From Anaerolineaceae bacterium (GTDB lineage: Bacteria; Chloroflexota; Anaerolineae; Anaerolineales; UBA11657), in contig BGOS01000006.1 of NCBI GenBank assembly GCA_003569365.1, positions 62,001-126,000 of the forward strand: a stretch of DNA of 64,000 nucleotides. Direction: 5' to 3'. Of the stretch, positions 36,503-44,008 are shown in pieces (position 1 is the stretch's first letter; every line of letters starts with the position of its first letter). Made by a program: the position numbers and the translations under genes. The notes beneath the pieces were generated by a model. That model made no database searches. It was not told where the DNA came from and saw only the letters and a program-made list of their open reading frames with translations.

Positions 36503-36575
36503 ACCATTTATAAATCTAATAATATTTTACGTGCCGTATGAAAATTTGTCAATTTGGATGGAATATCAAAATATT

Positions 36576-36587
36576 TGCAAATTTGCA
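36576..36587. promoter_or_regulatory. Perfect 12-bp palindrome upstream of the GntR gene
   Basis: TGCAAATTTGCA, symmetric without spacer, in an AT-rich stretch 83 bases upstream of the regulator start. A second candidate operator. Confidence 0.35.
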
Positions 36588-36777
36588 CGTAATCGCGTGG
36601 GAAATCTGATTTCACACCGATTAAACAGATTTTTGATCAGACTATAGAGGTCGAGGAGCGGTATCTCACGCAGCAGACACCGCAGAGATAAGTTTCGAAA
36701 CAGAATAATTTGGAATTGAAGTCCCGCTCTGAAAAAGAAGCCGGGACTAGAGCCACGCGGAGGAGGATGCGAACTGG

Positions 36778-37698
36778 TTAGGTGGTTTTCTTCGCGCCGC
36801 AGTCGCAGCCACCGCCCTCATGCTTGGAACAACCCGCCGCCGCTTTGCGCTTGAGCGCCTCAAGCTCTTCGAGCGGTTGCAGATCCTCGCGCGTCACTTC
36901 ATAACGCTCGCCTTCCACATCAACCACAGCGAGGCCGCGCAGCGGCTGTACATCAATCACCCGCCCAATGCCATGTGGCGTGCCAATGCGCTTGCCCATT
37001 TTGGGCAGGCCCTTGCGCGCCTCCACGTACTGCTCGTACTCATAAATCAGGCAGCAGCGCAGCCGGCCACACATGCCGGTGATGTCTTCCTGGTTGAGCG
37101 ATATGCCTTGTGCCTTTGCCATCTTGATGGAGATCGGACTGAATTCGGTCAGGAAAGTGGAGCAGCAGCGCGGACCGGAGCACGCGCCATATCCGCCAAG
37201 TAGTTTGGCCACATCGCGCGGGCCGATCTGCTGCATGTAAACCGTCGCGTTCGGGTAGATGCCCTCAAGATCCTGCGCGAGCCGGTCCAGCTTGGCCGGC
37301 GGTTTGTCCTCGTCCTCGTTATAAAAGATGGAAAGTTGCGAGCCGTCGTAGTTGTATTCAGCCTTGATGAACTTCACACCCTTGATGCCGATGGCGGCTG
37401 CCTTCTCACGGCAATTGATGAGGCAATCAAGCTCTTGAGTTTGCCATTGTTCGCGCATCATCAAGTCGGCCGGGTTCGCCGCCCGCACAATCGGCTTGTA
37501 GGTCATGCCGCGCGGCGCCGGGCCCGCTGCCTCCAAGATGCTCACAACCTCCCCGAGCTGCCGGCCGCGTTTTGTGTCCACGATCACGCGGTCACCCTTG
37601 CCCAGCAACGGATGCTCTGCCGAATCAAAATGGTAAACCTTGCCGACCTGGTAAAAACGCACACCAAGCACGCGTGTGGCTGTAGCTGTATTGCGCAT
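36778..37698 (-). CDS. ricT: PSP1-domain protein RicT
   Basis: A 306-residue PSP1/RicT protein. In Bacillus the Ric complex carries iron-sulfur clusters and helps RNase Y process mRNA and control development. The clustered cysteines are seen: GGYGACSGPRCCSTFL and GMCGRLRCCLIYEYEQYV. A second Cys-rich tail (GCSKHEGGGCDCGAKK) is at the C-terminus. It follows mrp by 3 bases and so belongs to the iscX-nuo-mrp-ricT run, which links it with iron-sulfur assembly. No RicA or RicF is in the window. The 284 bases between its stop and the GntR gene hold the palindromes and a stem-loop (36720-36748), no other gene. Confidence 0.9.
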   Translation of the reverse strand: MRNTATATRVLGVRFYQVGKVYHFDSAEHPLLGKGDRVIVDTKRGRQLGEVVSILEAAGPAPRGMTYKPIVRAANPADLMMREQWQTQELDCLINCREKAAAIGIKGVKFIKAEYNYDGSQLSIFYNEDEDKPPAKLDRLAQDLEGIYPNATVYMQQIGPRDVAKLLGGYGACSGPRCCSTFLTEFSPISIKMAKAQGISLNQEDITGMCGRLRCCLIYEYEQYVEARKGLPKMGKRIGTPHGIGRVIDVQPLRGLAVVDVEGERYEVTREDLQPLEELEALKRKAAAGCSKHEGGGCDCGAKKTT

Positions 37699-37701
37699 TC
37701 C

Positions 37702-38505
37702 CTACTCTACCACTTCGACGGGAATAAATTCATTTAGCTGCTGCGCAATTTGTGCGTCGGCCGCGGCAACCATGCGCAGTGCAATTTGCGTCAGCGCCAT
37801 ACCCGTGGCGGAGTTGGGTGCAGAGATCACCACTGGCGTACCGGAATCTCCGCCCACCCGCACTGCCGGGTCCATCGGTATCTCTCCCCAAAACGGGACG
37901 CCGGTGTCGGCAGCCAGCCGCGCACCGCCGCCGCTGCCAAAAACTTCCATGCGCTCGCCGTTGGGCAGGCTCAGGTAGCTCATGTTCTCAATCACACCCA
38001 GCACCGGCACCTTAAGCTGCCGAAAGAGCTCCAGCCCGCGCTGGGCATCCGCCACCGACACCTGCTGCGGCAGCGTCACAATCACGCCGCCAGCCAGCGC
38101 CAGCGTTTGCGCAACGCTTAACTGCGCGTCGCCGGTTCCGGGCGGAAGATCAACCAGCAAATAGTCGAGGTCCCCCCATTCCACATCATTTACAAATTGG
38201 CGAATTGCGGAATGCAGCATTGGGCCGCGCCAAGCAAGCGGCTGCCCGGGCTTCACCAGAAAGCCCATGCTCATAACACGCAAACCATGTGCGATAGCCG
38301 GGTTCATGCGGGTTCCGGTGCTGGGTGGCATGCGATCCACACCCAGCATGATGTGGCAGTTGGGGCCGTACACATCGGCATCCAGCAGCCCGACGCGGCT
38401 GCCGCGCTGCGCCAGAACCACGCCCAGGTTCACCGCGACAGTGGACTTGCCGACCCCCCCTTTGCCGGAAGCGATCGCAATTGCAATCGGCTTTGCAGCG
38501 GTCAT
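37702..38505 (-). CDS. mrp: Mrp/NBP35-type iron-sulfur carrier ATPase, lacking the N-terminal domain
   Basis: A 267-residue P-loop ATPase with the deviant Walker A ASGKGGVGKSTVAVNLG at the very start, DADVYGPN and LVDLPPGTGDAQLS. Mrp/ApbC proteins carry iron-sulfur clusters to target enzymes. Two features differ from the textbook form. There is no N-terminal MIP18 (DUF59) domain. The usual cluster-binding CPxCG after ENMSY is replaced by SLPNGE. It lies 68 bases after nuoI and 3 before ricT, all on one strand. Role as an assembly factor for complex I is plausible. Cluster binding by the normal cysteines is not possible. Confidence 0.88.
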   Translation of the reverse strand: MTAAKPIAIAIASGKGGVGKSTVAVNLGVVLAQRGSRVGLLDADVYGPNCHIMLGVDRMPPSTGTRMNPAIAHGLRVMSMGFLVKPGQPLAWRGPMLHSAIRQFVNDVEWGDLDYLLVDLPPGTGDAQLSVAQTLALAGGVIVTLPQQVSVADAQRGLELFRQLKVPVLGVIENMSYLSLPNGERMEVFGSGGGARLAADTGVPFWGEIPMDPAVRVGGDSGTPVVISAPNSATGMALTQIALRMVAAADAQIAQQLNEFIPVEVVE

Positions 38506-38573
38506 TTCGGCCCTGCAAATTGCCGGCTGCAGTAACGTGAACGCGGATGGATCAAACGGGGTGCGAGTTCGGT

Positions 38574-39215
38574 CTACGCAGTTGCAGGCGCCGCTGCTTT
38601 GGCAGCAGCGTCCGCTTTCTTGGCGGCTTTCTTGGCCTCTTCTTCGGCCCGCACCAGTTCTTCTGCAGCGTAGTCTGTTGGCCGCAAGCTGGCGTAATAG
38701 GCCACAGGCTTGTCGAGCTTTTGCTTGTCAAAAATATGCGCCGACGTCCGGTCAAATGACGCCAACTCGTAGTCATGATCCATCTTGATCGCATCAAACG
38801 GGCAGTACTCGGCGCAATAACCGCAGTTCATGCAAATATCAATGTCGATATAAAAAGCAGCCGGCTGCGGCACGGGACGCCCCGTTACTGGATCATTGGA
38901 ACGCTTAATCCAGATGCATTGCGGCGGGCACACTTTGGCACAAATACCGCACGAAGTGCAGCGGTCATCATGAGTACCATCCGGCTTCTCGTCGTAAAGT
39001 AGAAACGGAATAAACCGGAACCGCTCCGGTGTGGGCAGCTTCTCTTCCGGGAACTGAACGGTAAACACGCCTTTGCCACGCGTACCCTGCCGCTGATTGA
39101 GTGAAGCGGGATTGTAGTAGCGCTGGCCTAAAAACTTGAGGTCATCAACATACGAGTCGACAAAGTGCTTCAGCGTCACACCCAAACCCGCCAATATTCC
39201 TGATCCGTACATCAC
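38574..39215 (-). CDS. nuoI: NADH-quinone oxidoreductase subunit I
   Basis: A 213-residue protein with two [4Fe-4S] ferredoxin motifs, CTSCGICAKVCPPQC and CMNCGYCAEYCPFDA. It passes electrons to NuoB in the peripheral arm of complex I. The N-terminus MMYGSGILAGLGVTLKHFVDSY holds an amphipathic membrane-associated helix. The C-terminus has an unusual lysine- and alanine-rich extension (about 190-213). It starts 6 bases after the nuoCD stop. Confidence 0.94.
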   Translation of the reverse strand: MMYGSGILAGLGVTLKHFVDSYVDDLKFLGQRYYNPASLNQRQGTRGKGVFTVQFPEEKLPTPERFRFIPFLLYDEKPDGTHDDRCTSCGICAKVCPPQCIWIKRSNDPVTGRPVPQPAAFYIDIDICMNCGYCAEYCPFDAIKMDHDYELASFDRTSAHIFDKQKLDKPVAYYASLRPTDYAAEELVRAEEEAKKAAKKADAAAKAAAPATA

Positions 39216-39221
39216 TGGCTC

Positions 39222-40991
39222 CTAGCGGTCCACTTCGCCCAGCACAATATCAATTGAGCCGAGAATGACAACAACATCCGCGATTTTGTGGCCCTTGCAC
39301 ACCTCGCCCAGCAGCGTCAGGTTCACAAACGATGGCGCACGCACATGATAGCGCCATGGGTTGGTCTTCCCGGTGGAAACAACATAAAACCCAAGTTCGC
39401 CTTTTGGATTCTCAACGCGCCCGTAAGACTCCCCGGCCGGTACGCGCACATTGTATTGCGGCTTGCCCGCCAGAATCTCACCGCCAGTTGGCATGCCCGC
39501 CACCACCTGCTGGCAGATGCGCACGCTCTCACGCATCTCATCAATGCGCACCAAGTAGCGGTCATACACATCGCCGTTGGGCCGTGTGCAAACATTAAAG
39601 TCGAAGCGGTCATAAATGCTGTAGGGGTCGGCGCGGCGCAGATCATAATTTACGCCTGAAGCGCGCAGCAGCGGGCCGGCGGCACTGTAGGCAATCGCCT
39701 TCTCGGCCGGCAGCACGCCCACGCCAATGCAGCGCGAGCGCAGGATTTCGCTGTTCGTCAGAAAGCGGTCCAGTTCATCGATTGCGTAAGACAGCCGGTT
39801 GTTGACCAAGTCGCGCAGAAAATCCATCGTGTTCTCGTCACGCAGCGCGGCCGGCAGATCGCGCGATACACCGCCAAAGCGCATGTAGTTGCACATCATG
39901 CGCGAACCCGCGGTAGCCTCAAACAAGTCAAGAATAAGTTCGCGCTCTTTGATGGCGTACAGGGCCGGCGTCTGGAAAGCGCCGAGGTCGTTGAGCAAAA
40001 ATCCGATCGCCCACATATGGCTGCAAATGCGCGTCAGCTCAACCATCAACACGCGCAGGTACTCTGCGCGCTCCGGCACCTTCACGCCCATGAGCCGCTC
40101 GACCGAAAGGGCGTAGGCGTGGTTATTGCTCATCGACGCCAGATAGTCGAGCCGGTCGGTGTACGGCATGTTTTGCAGGAAGGTGTTGCGCTCGCCGATT
40201 TTTTCATGGTTGCGGTGCAGATAGCCCATCACCGGCTTTAAGTCCACGACCGTTTCACCATCAAGAACCACAACCATGCGGAACACACCGTGGGTTGAGG
40301 GATGCTGTGGGCCAATGTTTACAATCAACTTGTCGGTCTTGAGGTGGCCGCCGTTTCCATTGCCAGCCTTAGGCTGAATCAACTTGTAAATTGCTGTCTC
40401 AGTTTCCGGCGTCCACTCGTACGGGTCAAACTCCGGCGGGTATTGCACGTTGGCACCAAACGGATCCAGCTCCTCACTGCGGCGCACATCGCCTCCCGGC
40501 CAGCGCGAAGCAAACGGCTTGAGGTCTTCCTCAAAGAACGGCTCCTTCCAATCCTTGCGCAACGGATAACCGGCAAACCCATCCCACATCAAAATACGGC
40601 GCAGATCCGGATGGCCGTCGAAGCGCACGCCATACATATCGAAAATCTCGCGCTCTTGAAATTCGGCGCCGGGGTAGAGGCCCACAAGCGATGGAACAAC
40701 CGGATCATTACGATCGGCCTGCACTTTGAAATTCAAACCGGGACCGCCGCTGGTTTTGTAGGCGTGGTACACCACCTCAATCTGATTGCTTTCCGGATAA
40801 TCAACTCCGGTCACGGACGATAGATAGTTGTAGCCAAGCTTGTCGCGGATTGCACCGGCCACCTGCAGCAGTTGCGCGGCGCCAACCACATAGCCTTCGT
40901 ACCCCTTGCGGGTATCGGCCACAACTCCTGCCGGGAAATGCTCTGCTAAATTAGCTGGCAAAGCAGCCACCGTGGGTGCAGTAGCGCTCAT
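39222..40991 (-). CDS. nuoCD: NADH-quinone oxidoreductase subunits C and D, fused
   Basis: A 589-residue fusion. Residues about 1-165 are NuoC ([22 protein letters not shown]). A linker of about 50 residues follows, then NuoD from about 218 ([33 protein letters not shown]). NuoD has the quinone-site His region and ends [21 protein letters not shown]. Together these form part of the quinone chamber. Fusion of C and D is known in Enterobacteria and several other groups, with NuoB, I or both nearby. It starts 2 bases after the nuoB stop. Confidence 0.95.
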   Translation of the reverse strand: MSATAPTVAALPANLAEHFPAGVVADTRKGYEGYVVGAAQLLQVAGAIRDKLGYNYLSSVTGVDYPESNQIEVVYHAYKTSGGPGLNFKVQADRNDPVVPSLVGLYPGAEFQEREIFDMYGVRFDGHPDLRRILMWDGFAGYPLRKDWKEPFFEEDLKPFASRWPGGDVRRSEELDPFGANVQYPPEFDPYEWTPETETAIYKLIQPKAGNGNGGHLKTDKLIVNIGPQHPSTHGVFRMVVVLDGETVVDLKPVMGYLHRNHEKIGERNTFLQNMPYTDRLDYLASMSNNHAYALSVERLMGVKVPERAEYLRVLMVELTRICSHMWAIGFLLNDLGAFQTPALYAIKERELILDLFEATAGSRMMCNYMRFGGVSRDLPAALRDENTMDFLRDLVNNRLSYAIDELDRFLTNSEILRSRCIGVGVLPAEKAIAYSAAGPLLRASGVNYDLRRADPYSIYDRFDFNVCTRPNGDVYDRYLVRIDEMRESVRICQQVVAGMPTGGEILAGKPQYNVRVPAGESYGRVENPKGELGFYVVSTGKTNPWRYHVRAPSFVNLTLLGEVCKGHKIADVVVILGSIDIVLGEVDR

Positions 40992-40993
40992 AG

Positions 40994-41626
40994 TTAAGCT
41001 TCAGCTTGCGCTGCCGCTTGCAACGCGCGCTGCTTGATGAGTTGATACTGGCGCGGATCCATCAGGTCCGGGCCAAGCACGGGCACAGGCACCGGCTCGT
41101 TAGTTTCAGACTTGTACCAGCGCACATCGCGCAGCGACTGGCTGTCAATTTTTTCCTGCAGCTTGATCAGGCCGTGCAACAGCGCCTGTGGCGTTGGCGG
41201 ACAGCCCGGCACATACACATCCACCGGCACATATTTATCAATACCTGCCACCACGTTGTAACCTTCTTTGAACGGGCCGCCGCCGCTGGCACAGGCGCCC
41301 ATCGCAATCACATAGCGCGGTTCCGGCATCTGGTTGTACAGGCGCACAATCTGCGGCACCATCTTTTTTGTCACGGTCCCGGACACAATCATCAAGTCTG
41401 ACTGGCGCGGGGTGGCGCGGAAAACTTCCATGCCAAAGCGCGAGATATCGAAGCGGCTGGCGGCAGTGCAAATCATTTCAATCGCACAGCAAGCCAGCCC
41501 GAAAACCATTGGCCAAATCGACGACCGCCGGCTCCAGTTATAGATTTTGTCCAAGGTCGTAATCGTCACCGATGCCTTGAGTTCGTCGGGCACGGGGATG
41601 TCGGGGTTACTGAGCTCGTCAATCAT
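40994..41626 (-). CDS. nuoB: NADH-quinone oxidoreductase subunit B
   Basis: A 210-residue subunit that carries the last cluster (N2) before quinone. Cysteines are seen in [18 protein letters not shown] and [16 protein letters not shown]. It has the conserved [16 protein letters not shown] segment. The C-terminus is about 40 residues longer than the minimum. Start ATG 41626 overlaps the iscX stop (ATGA). NuoA, which normally precedes NuoB, is not here. Confidence 0.95.
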   Translation of the reverse strand: MIDELSNPDIPVPDELKASVTITTLDKIYNWSRRSSIWPMVFGLACCAIEMICTAASRFDISRFGMEVFRATPRQSDLMIVSGTVTKKMVPQIVRLYNQMPEPRYVIAMGACASGGGPFKEGYNVVAGIDKYVPVDVYVPGCPPTPQALLHGLIKLQEKIDSQSLRDVRWYKSETNEPVPVPVLGPDLMDPRQYQLIKQRALQAAAQAEA

Positions 41627-41859
41627 GTAGCGTCTAACTCCTCATACCAATCTTGATAAATCGCAGCCAAAAGGCCCTCGTTACACAGCTCCGGATCATC
41701 GGCAAAATCAGGCAACGCAATCACCCAGTCAAAAATCTGGCTTAGTCCCACCGCATCAAGTTCAGCGGTTGGATGTTCGGCGCGTAGCCGGCGTGAAATT
41801 GCGAAACTCTGGTCCCAGAACAAATCCTGGGCTGTGTGCCGCCCATCTAATTCCGCCAC
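41623..41859 (-). CDS. iscX: IscX-like iron-sulfur assembly protein
   Basis: A 78-residue acidic protein that I recognise as IscX (YfhJ). It has the helical layout and the segments [36 protein letters not shown], where the family has a WI.DL..F.DDP...NE..LEAI...W.DE pattern. IscX binds IscS and iron and tunes cluster assembly. It is coupled to nuoB by an ATGA overlap, away from an isc operon. Function as a regulator of IscS follows from the family. The reason it sits first in the nuo run is inferred to be cluster supply. Confidence 0.85.
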   Translation of the reverse strand: MAELDGRHTAQDLFWDQSFAISRRLRAEHPTAELDAVGLSQIFDWVIALPDFADDPELCNEGLLAAIYQDWYEELDAT

Positions 41860-41908
41860 AGTTTGTCACCAGCCTTTGGGCACCGCAAATCCCCAGCACG
41901 TATTCAGG

Positions 41909-41923
41909 GTAAAAATTTCACAA
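41909..41923 (-). promoter_or_regulatory. Rex-like half-site at the iscX-nuo transcription start
   Basis: On the minus strand TTGTGAAATTTTTAC begins 8 bases after the -10 of the iscX-nuo promoter. The left half and the AT-rich centre match a Rex operator (TTGTGA-N6-TCACAA), but the right half does not. Confidence 0.35.
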
Positions 41924-41931
41924 GCCGCATG

Positions 41932-41960
41932 AGTATAGAATTTGCGACTGTGTTTGTCAA
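41932..41960 (-). promoter_or_regulatory. Canonical sigma-70 promoter for iscX-nuoB-nuoCD-nuoI
   Basis: On the minus strand TTGACA (41960-41955) and TATACT (41937-41932) are 17 bases apart, a near-perfect promoter. Transcription would start near 41925, about 65 bases before the iscX ATG. Confidence 0.85.
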
Positions 41961-41981
41961 CCAATCTCGGGCTGCGGCTAT

Positions 41982-42009
41982 TTGACAGACTTTTTGGTCC
42001 TGCTACAAT
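41982..42009 (+). promoter_or_regulatory. Canonical sigma-70 promoter for the SufR-like gene
   Basis: TTGACA (41982-41987) and TACAAT (42004-42009), 16 bases apart. It is back-to-back with the iscX-nuo promoter; the two -35 boxes are 21 bases apart. Confidence 0.8.
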
Positions 42010-42051
42010 TACGGCTGTTTAAGTGATGTCTCGGATTTTTCCAGCCAGCTA

Positions 42052-42676
42052 ATGCACCCAACCCGCACGCGGATTGTCGGACTTTTGCGCCAAAGAGCGC
42101 GGACGGTTCAGGAGTTGGGGCAGATTCTAGGAGTCTCAGGCATGACCGCGCGCCACTACTTGCAGGTGTTGCAGCGCGAAGGCCAAGTCGGTGCGCCCCA
42201 AACTGTGCGGCGCACAATACCAGGCCGGCCAAGCCTGGCCTACCAGCTCACAAAAGCGGCGGCCGCCGACTTTCCAAAAGAATTCGCCGCGCTGGCGGGC
42301 CACCTCATTGAAGCAATTAGCACCACCGCCGGCAGCGCCGATAAAGTTTTTTTTGAGCTGGTAAACAGGATGTCAGCCGACGCGCCGTGTGCAGCGCCTA
42401 CCGCTGTGATTGAAACCCGGCCGGATCAAGCGGCCACATTCCTGGCCAGAAAAGGCTATGTTGCCGATTGGGAGCCGACTGCGGCAGGCCCGTCGCTGCA
42501 ATTAACAATTGTCCCTGCGGGGGCTAGCGAGTACGCATCCCGAGCTGTGCCAAATAGATCTGGATTTAGTGACCAAAGTAACCGGCTCCGAGGTCAAACG
42601 GGTGTGCCACGCAACCAACGGCGATACCACTTGCCCCTATCCGATTATGCCGGGCGCAATTAGAATTGCTGCTTGA
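42052..42676 (+). CDS. SufR-like winged-helix iron-sulfur regulator, frame broken
   Basis: A regulator of about 208 residues when repaired. The N-terminal helix-turn-helix is RTRIVGLLRQRARTVQELGQILGVSGMTARHYLQVLQREG, like SufR and related proteins. The frame starting at ATG 42052 reads to about LQLT (42505). The expected C-terminus then appears in another frame (GLASTHPELCQIDLDLVTKVT, KRVCHATNGDTTCPYPIMPG) and stops at 42676. Two missing bases, near 42507 (AAT TGT CCC, giving NCP) and near 42517, restore it. The repaired tail has the cysteines (NCP, ELC, RVC, TCPY) that hold the [4Fe-4S] cluster in SufR. Left as is, the frame runs out of family with 42540-42663. Located between the iscX-nuo promoter and iscA, it probably controls both. 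Confidence 0.75.
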
Positions 42677-42703
42677 GCAATACTGCAAAAAGTAAAGTAT
42701 AAT
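42673..42703 (+). promoter_or_regulatory. Candidate iscA promoter
   Basis: TTGAGC (42673-42678) and a perfect TATAAT (42698-42703), 19 bases apart. The start is ATG 42739 after a GGAG at 42730-42733. It overlaps the end of the SufR-like gene. Confidence 0.55.
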
Positions 42704-42738
42704 CTTGGCGTTACCGATAACTACAACTGGAGTACCCA

Positions 42739-43170
42739 ATGTCAGCCTTAATTTCACTCACCCCGGAAGCCCAATTGGACACAATTGATGAGGCCATCAC
42801 TCTGACAGGCGCAGCGCATACAAAAATTCAGGCGCTGCTGACGGAACGAAACATGCTCGACAGCGGACTGCGCGTATTTGTGAGCGGCGGCGGCTGCTCC
42901 GGCATGCAGTACGGCATGGCCATCGAACCCGCACCGCGCGAGTTTGACACGGTTGTGCAGCACTCCGGCGTAAAAGTGTTTGTTGACCCAACGTCAATGA
43001 TGTACCTTTCCAAGGCTTCCATCGACTATGTGGACAACATCATGGGCGGCGGTTTCCGCATCGACAACCCCAATGCAAAAACCACCTGCGGCTGCGGCCA
43101 TTCATTCCGTACAGAAGACAGTGGCGAGGCCAGCGGCGGCGGTTGTGGCAGTGGCGGATGCGGCCACTAG
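42739..43170 (+). CDS. A-type iron-sulfur carrier (IscA/ErpA family)
   Basis: A 143-residue A-type carrier. The three cluster-binding cysteines are in SGGGCSGMQYG and TTCGCGHSF. It accepts clusters from a scaffold and gives them to target proteins. The C-terminus after the last conserved Cys is an extra tail rich in Gly and Cys, ending GGGCGSGGCGH, which may add metal ligands. It is next to the SufR-like gene and close to the iscX-nuo operon, so a common iron-sulfur function is likely. Confidence 0.92.
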   Translation: MSALISLTPEAQLDTIDEAITLTGAAHTKIQALLTERNMLDSGLRVFVSGGGCSGMQYGMAIEPAPREFDTVVQHSGVKVFVDPTSMMYLSKASIDYVDNIMGGGFRIDNPNAKTTCGCGHSFRTEDSGEASGGGCGSGGCGH

Positions 43171-43190
43171 CATCACCTTCTTCCGAATAA

Positions 43191-43220
43191 AAAAAGAGGC
43201 GGCATGACCGCCTCTTTTTT
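43191..43220. terminator. Terminator after the A-type carrier
   Basis: A 12-bp stem (43191-43202 with 43208-43219), 5-base loop, A before and T after. It serves the carrier on the plus strand and could serve the gene at 43329-43955 on the minus strand. Confidence 0.92.
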
Positions 43221-43328
43221 GTTGTCTTATTGCCAGTTCCATTTTGATAAGGCAAGCCATTCAAAACAATGGCGCAACCCGAACGTTGGCACCGCCAACT
43301 TAGCAGCGAGACTGAGTACCTGTAGCGT

Positions 43329-43955
43329 TTAGCCGCGCTGCTGCATAACCGCAATAATTGCAAAGATCAGGCTCAACGCCAACAATCCGCCAATATAGTA
43401 GATCGGTGGCACACGCACCGCACCCGCCGCTTCCGGCGCAAAGGTTGGAATCTCAATTCGCGGCGCCGGTGTAAAGGTGGGCAGGCGCGTGGCTGCTGCT
43501 GTTGCGGGGCCGCCCGATTCGGTGTCATAGATGAGCGTGGTGCTGAGGCTGAGTGTTGGAGTTGCCGGCGGCACCACTACGGGGAGCTCCATCAGCTCAG
43601 CATCGCGCACCGTAACCAGCGGCGCATAAATCCAGCCTTGGCTGCCCGGCGCACCGGGATACTCCACTTGAATCCACTCGCCAATTTCCGTGCGCCCCAA
43701 GGCTGGTGCCATCTGGCCAGCCACAAGCACGCCCACCTGGTCAAAGTAAGTAGCCGGGCCAGTGCGCACATTAACTTTTTCCGGCACAAAAATATACGGT
43801 CCGCCAACTGTGGCTGTGGGCACAAATGTGGGCGTAATGGACGGGCCGGGCGTGGGTGTGTCGGTCTCCGCTCTGGCTGGCGCTGCGGCAAAGCCGGCCG
43901 CTAACAAGACGAGCAACGCAACATTCGCAGCGCGAAAAATTCTGGGGAGCTTCAT
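43329..43955 (-). CDS. Exported SH3-domain protein with C-terminal membrane helix
   Basis: A 208-residue protein. A signal peptide (residues 1-31, AALLVLLAAGFAAAPARA) is followed by a Thr/Pro-rich linker (TDTPTPGPSITPTFVPT) and a bacterial SH3 domain (about 52-125, VNVRTGPATYFDQVGVLVAGQMAPALGRTEIGEWIQV). A second Thr/Pro linker and a C-terminal membrane helix (about 180-203) follow. The role is probably in the cell wall, but the SH3 ligand is unknown. I chose ATG 43955 over an upstream open frame, which begins inside the neighbouring gene. The stop is followed after about 110 bases by the shared terminator. Confidence 0.8.
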   Translation of the reverse strand: MKLPRIFRAANVALLVLLAAGFAAAPARAETDTPTPGPSITPTFVPTATVGGPYIFVPEKVNVRTGPATYFDQVGVLVAGQMAPALGRTEIGEWIQVEYPGAPGSQGWIYAPLVTVRDAELMELPVVVPPATPTLSLSTTLIYDTESGGPATAAATRLPTFTPAPRIEIPTFAPEAAGAVRVPPIYYIGGLLALSLIFAIIAVMQQRG

Positions 43956-44008
43956 TCCAACACTGCTTATGTTACGCGCGCAGTATACCTGAGCACGCGT
44001 GAAGACTG

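Noticed and set aside
36720-36748. Stem-loop AGTCCCG/CGGGACT considered as the ricT terminator
   Set aside because: The 15-base loop is long and there is no T run on the minus strand, so termination is not convincing.
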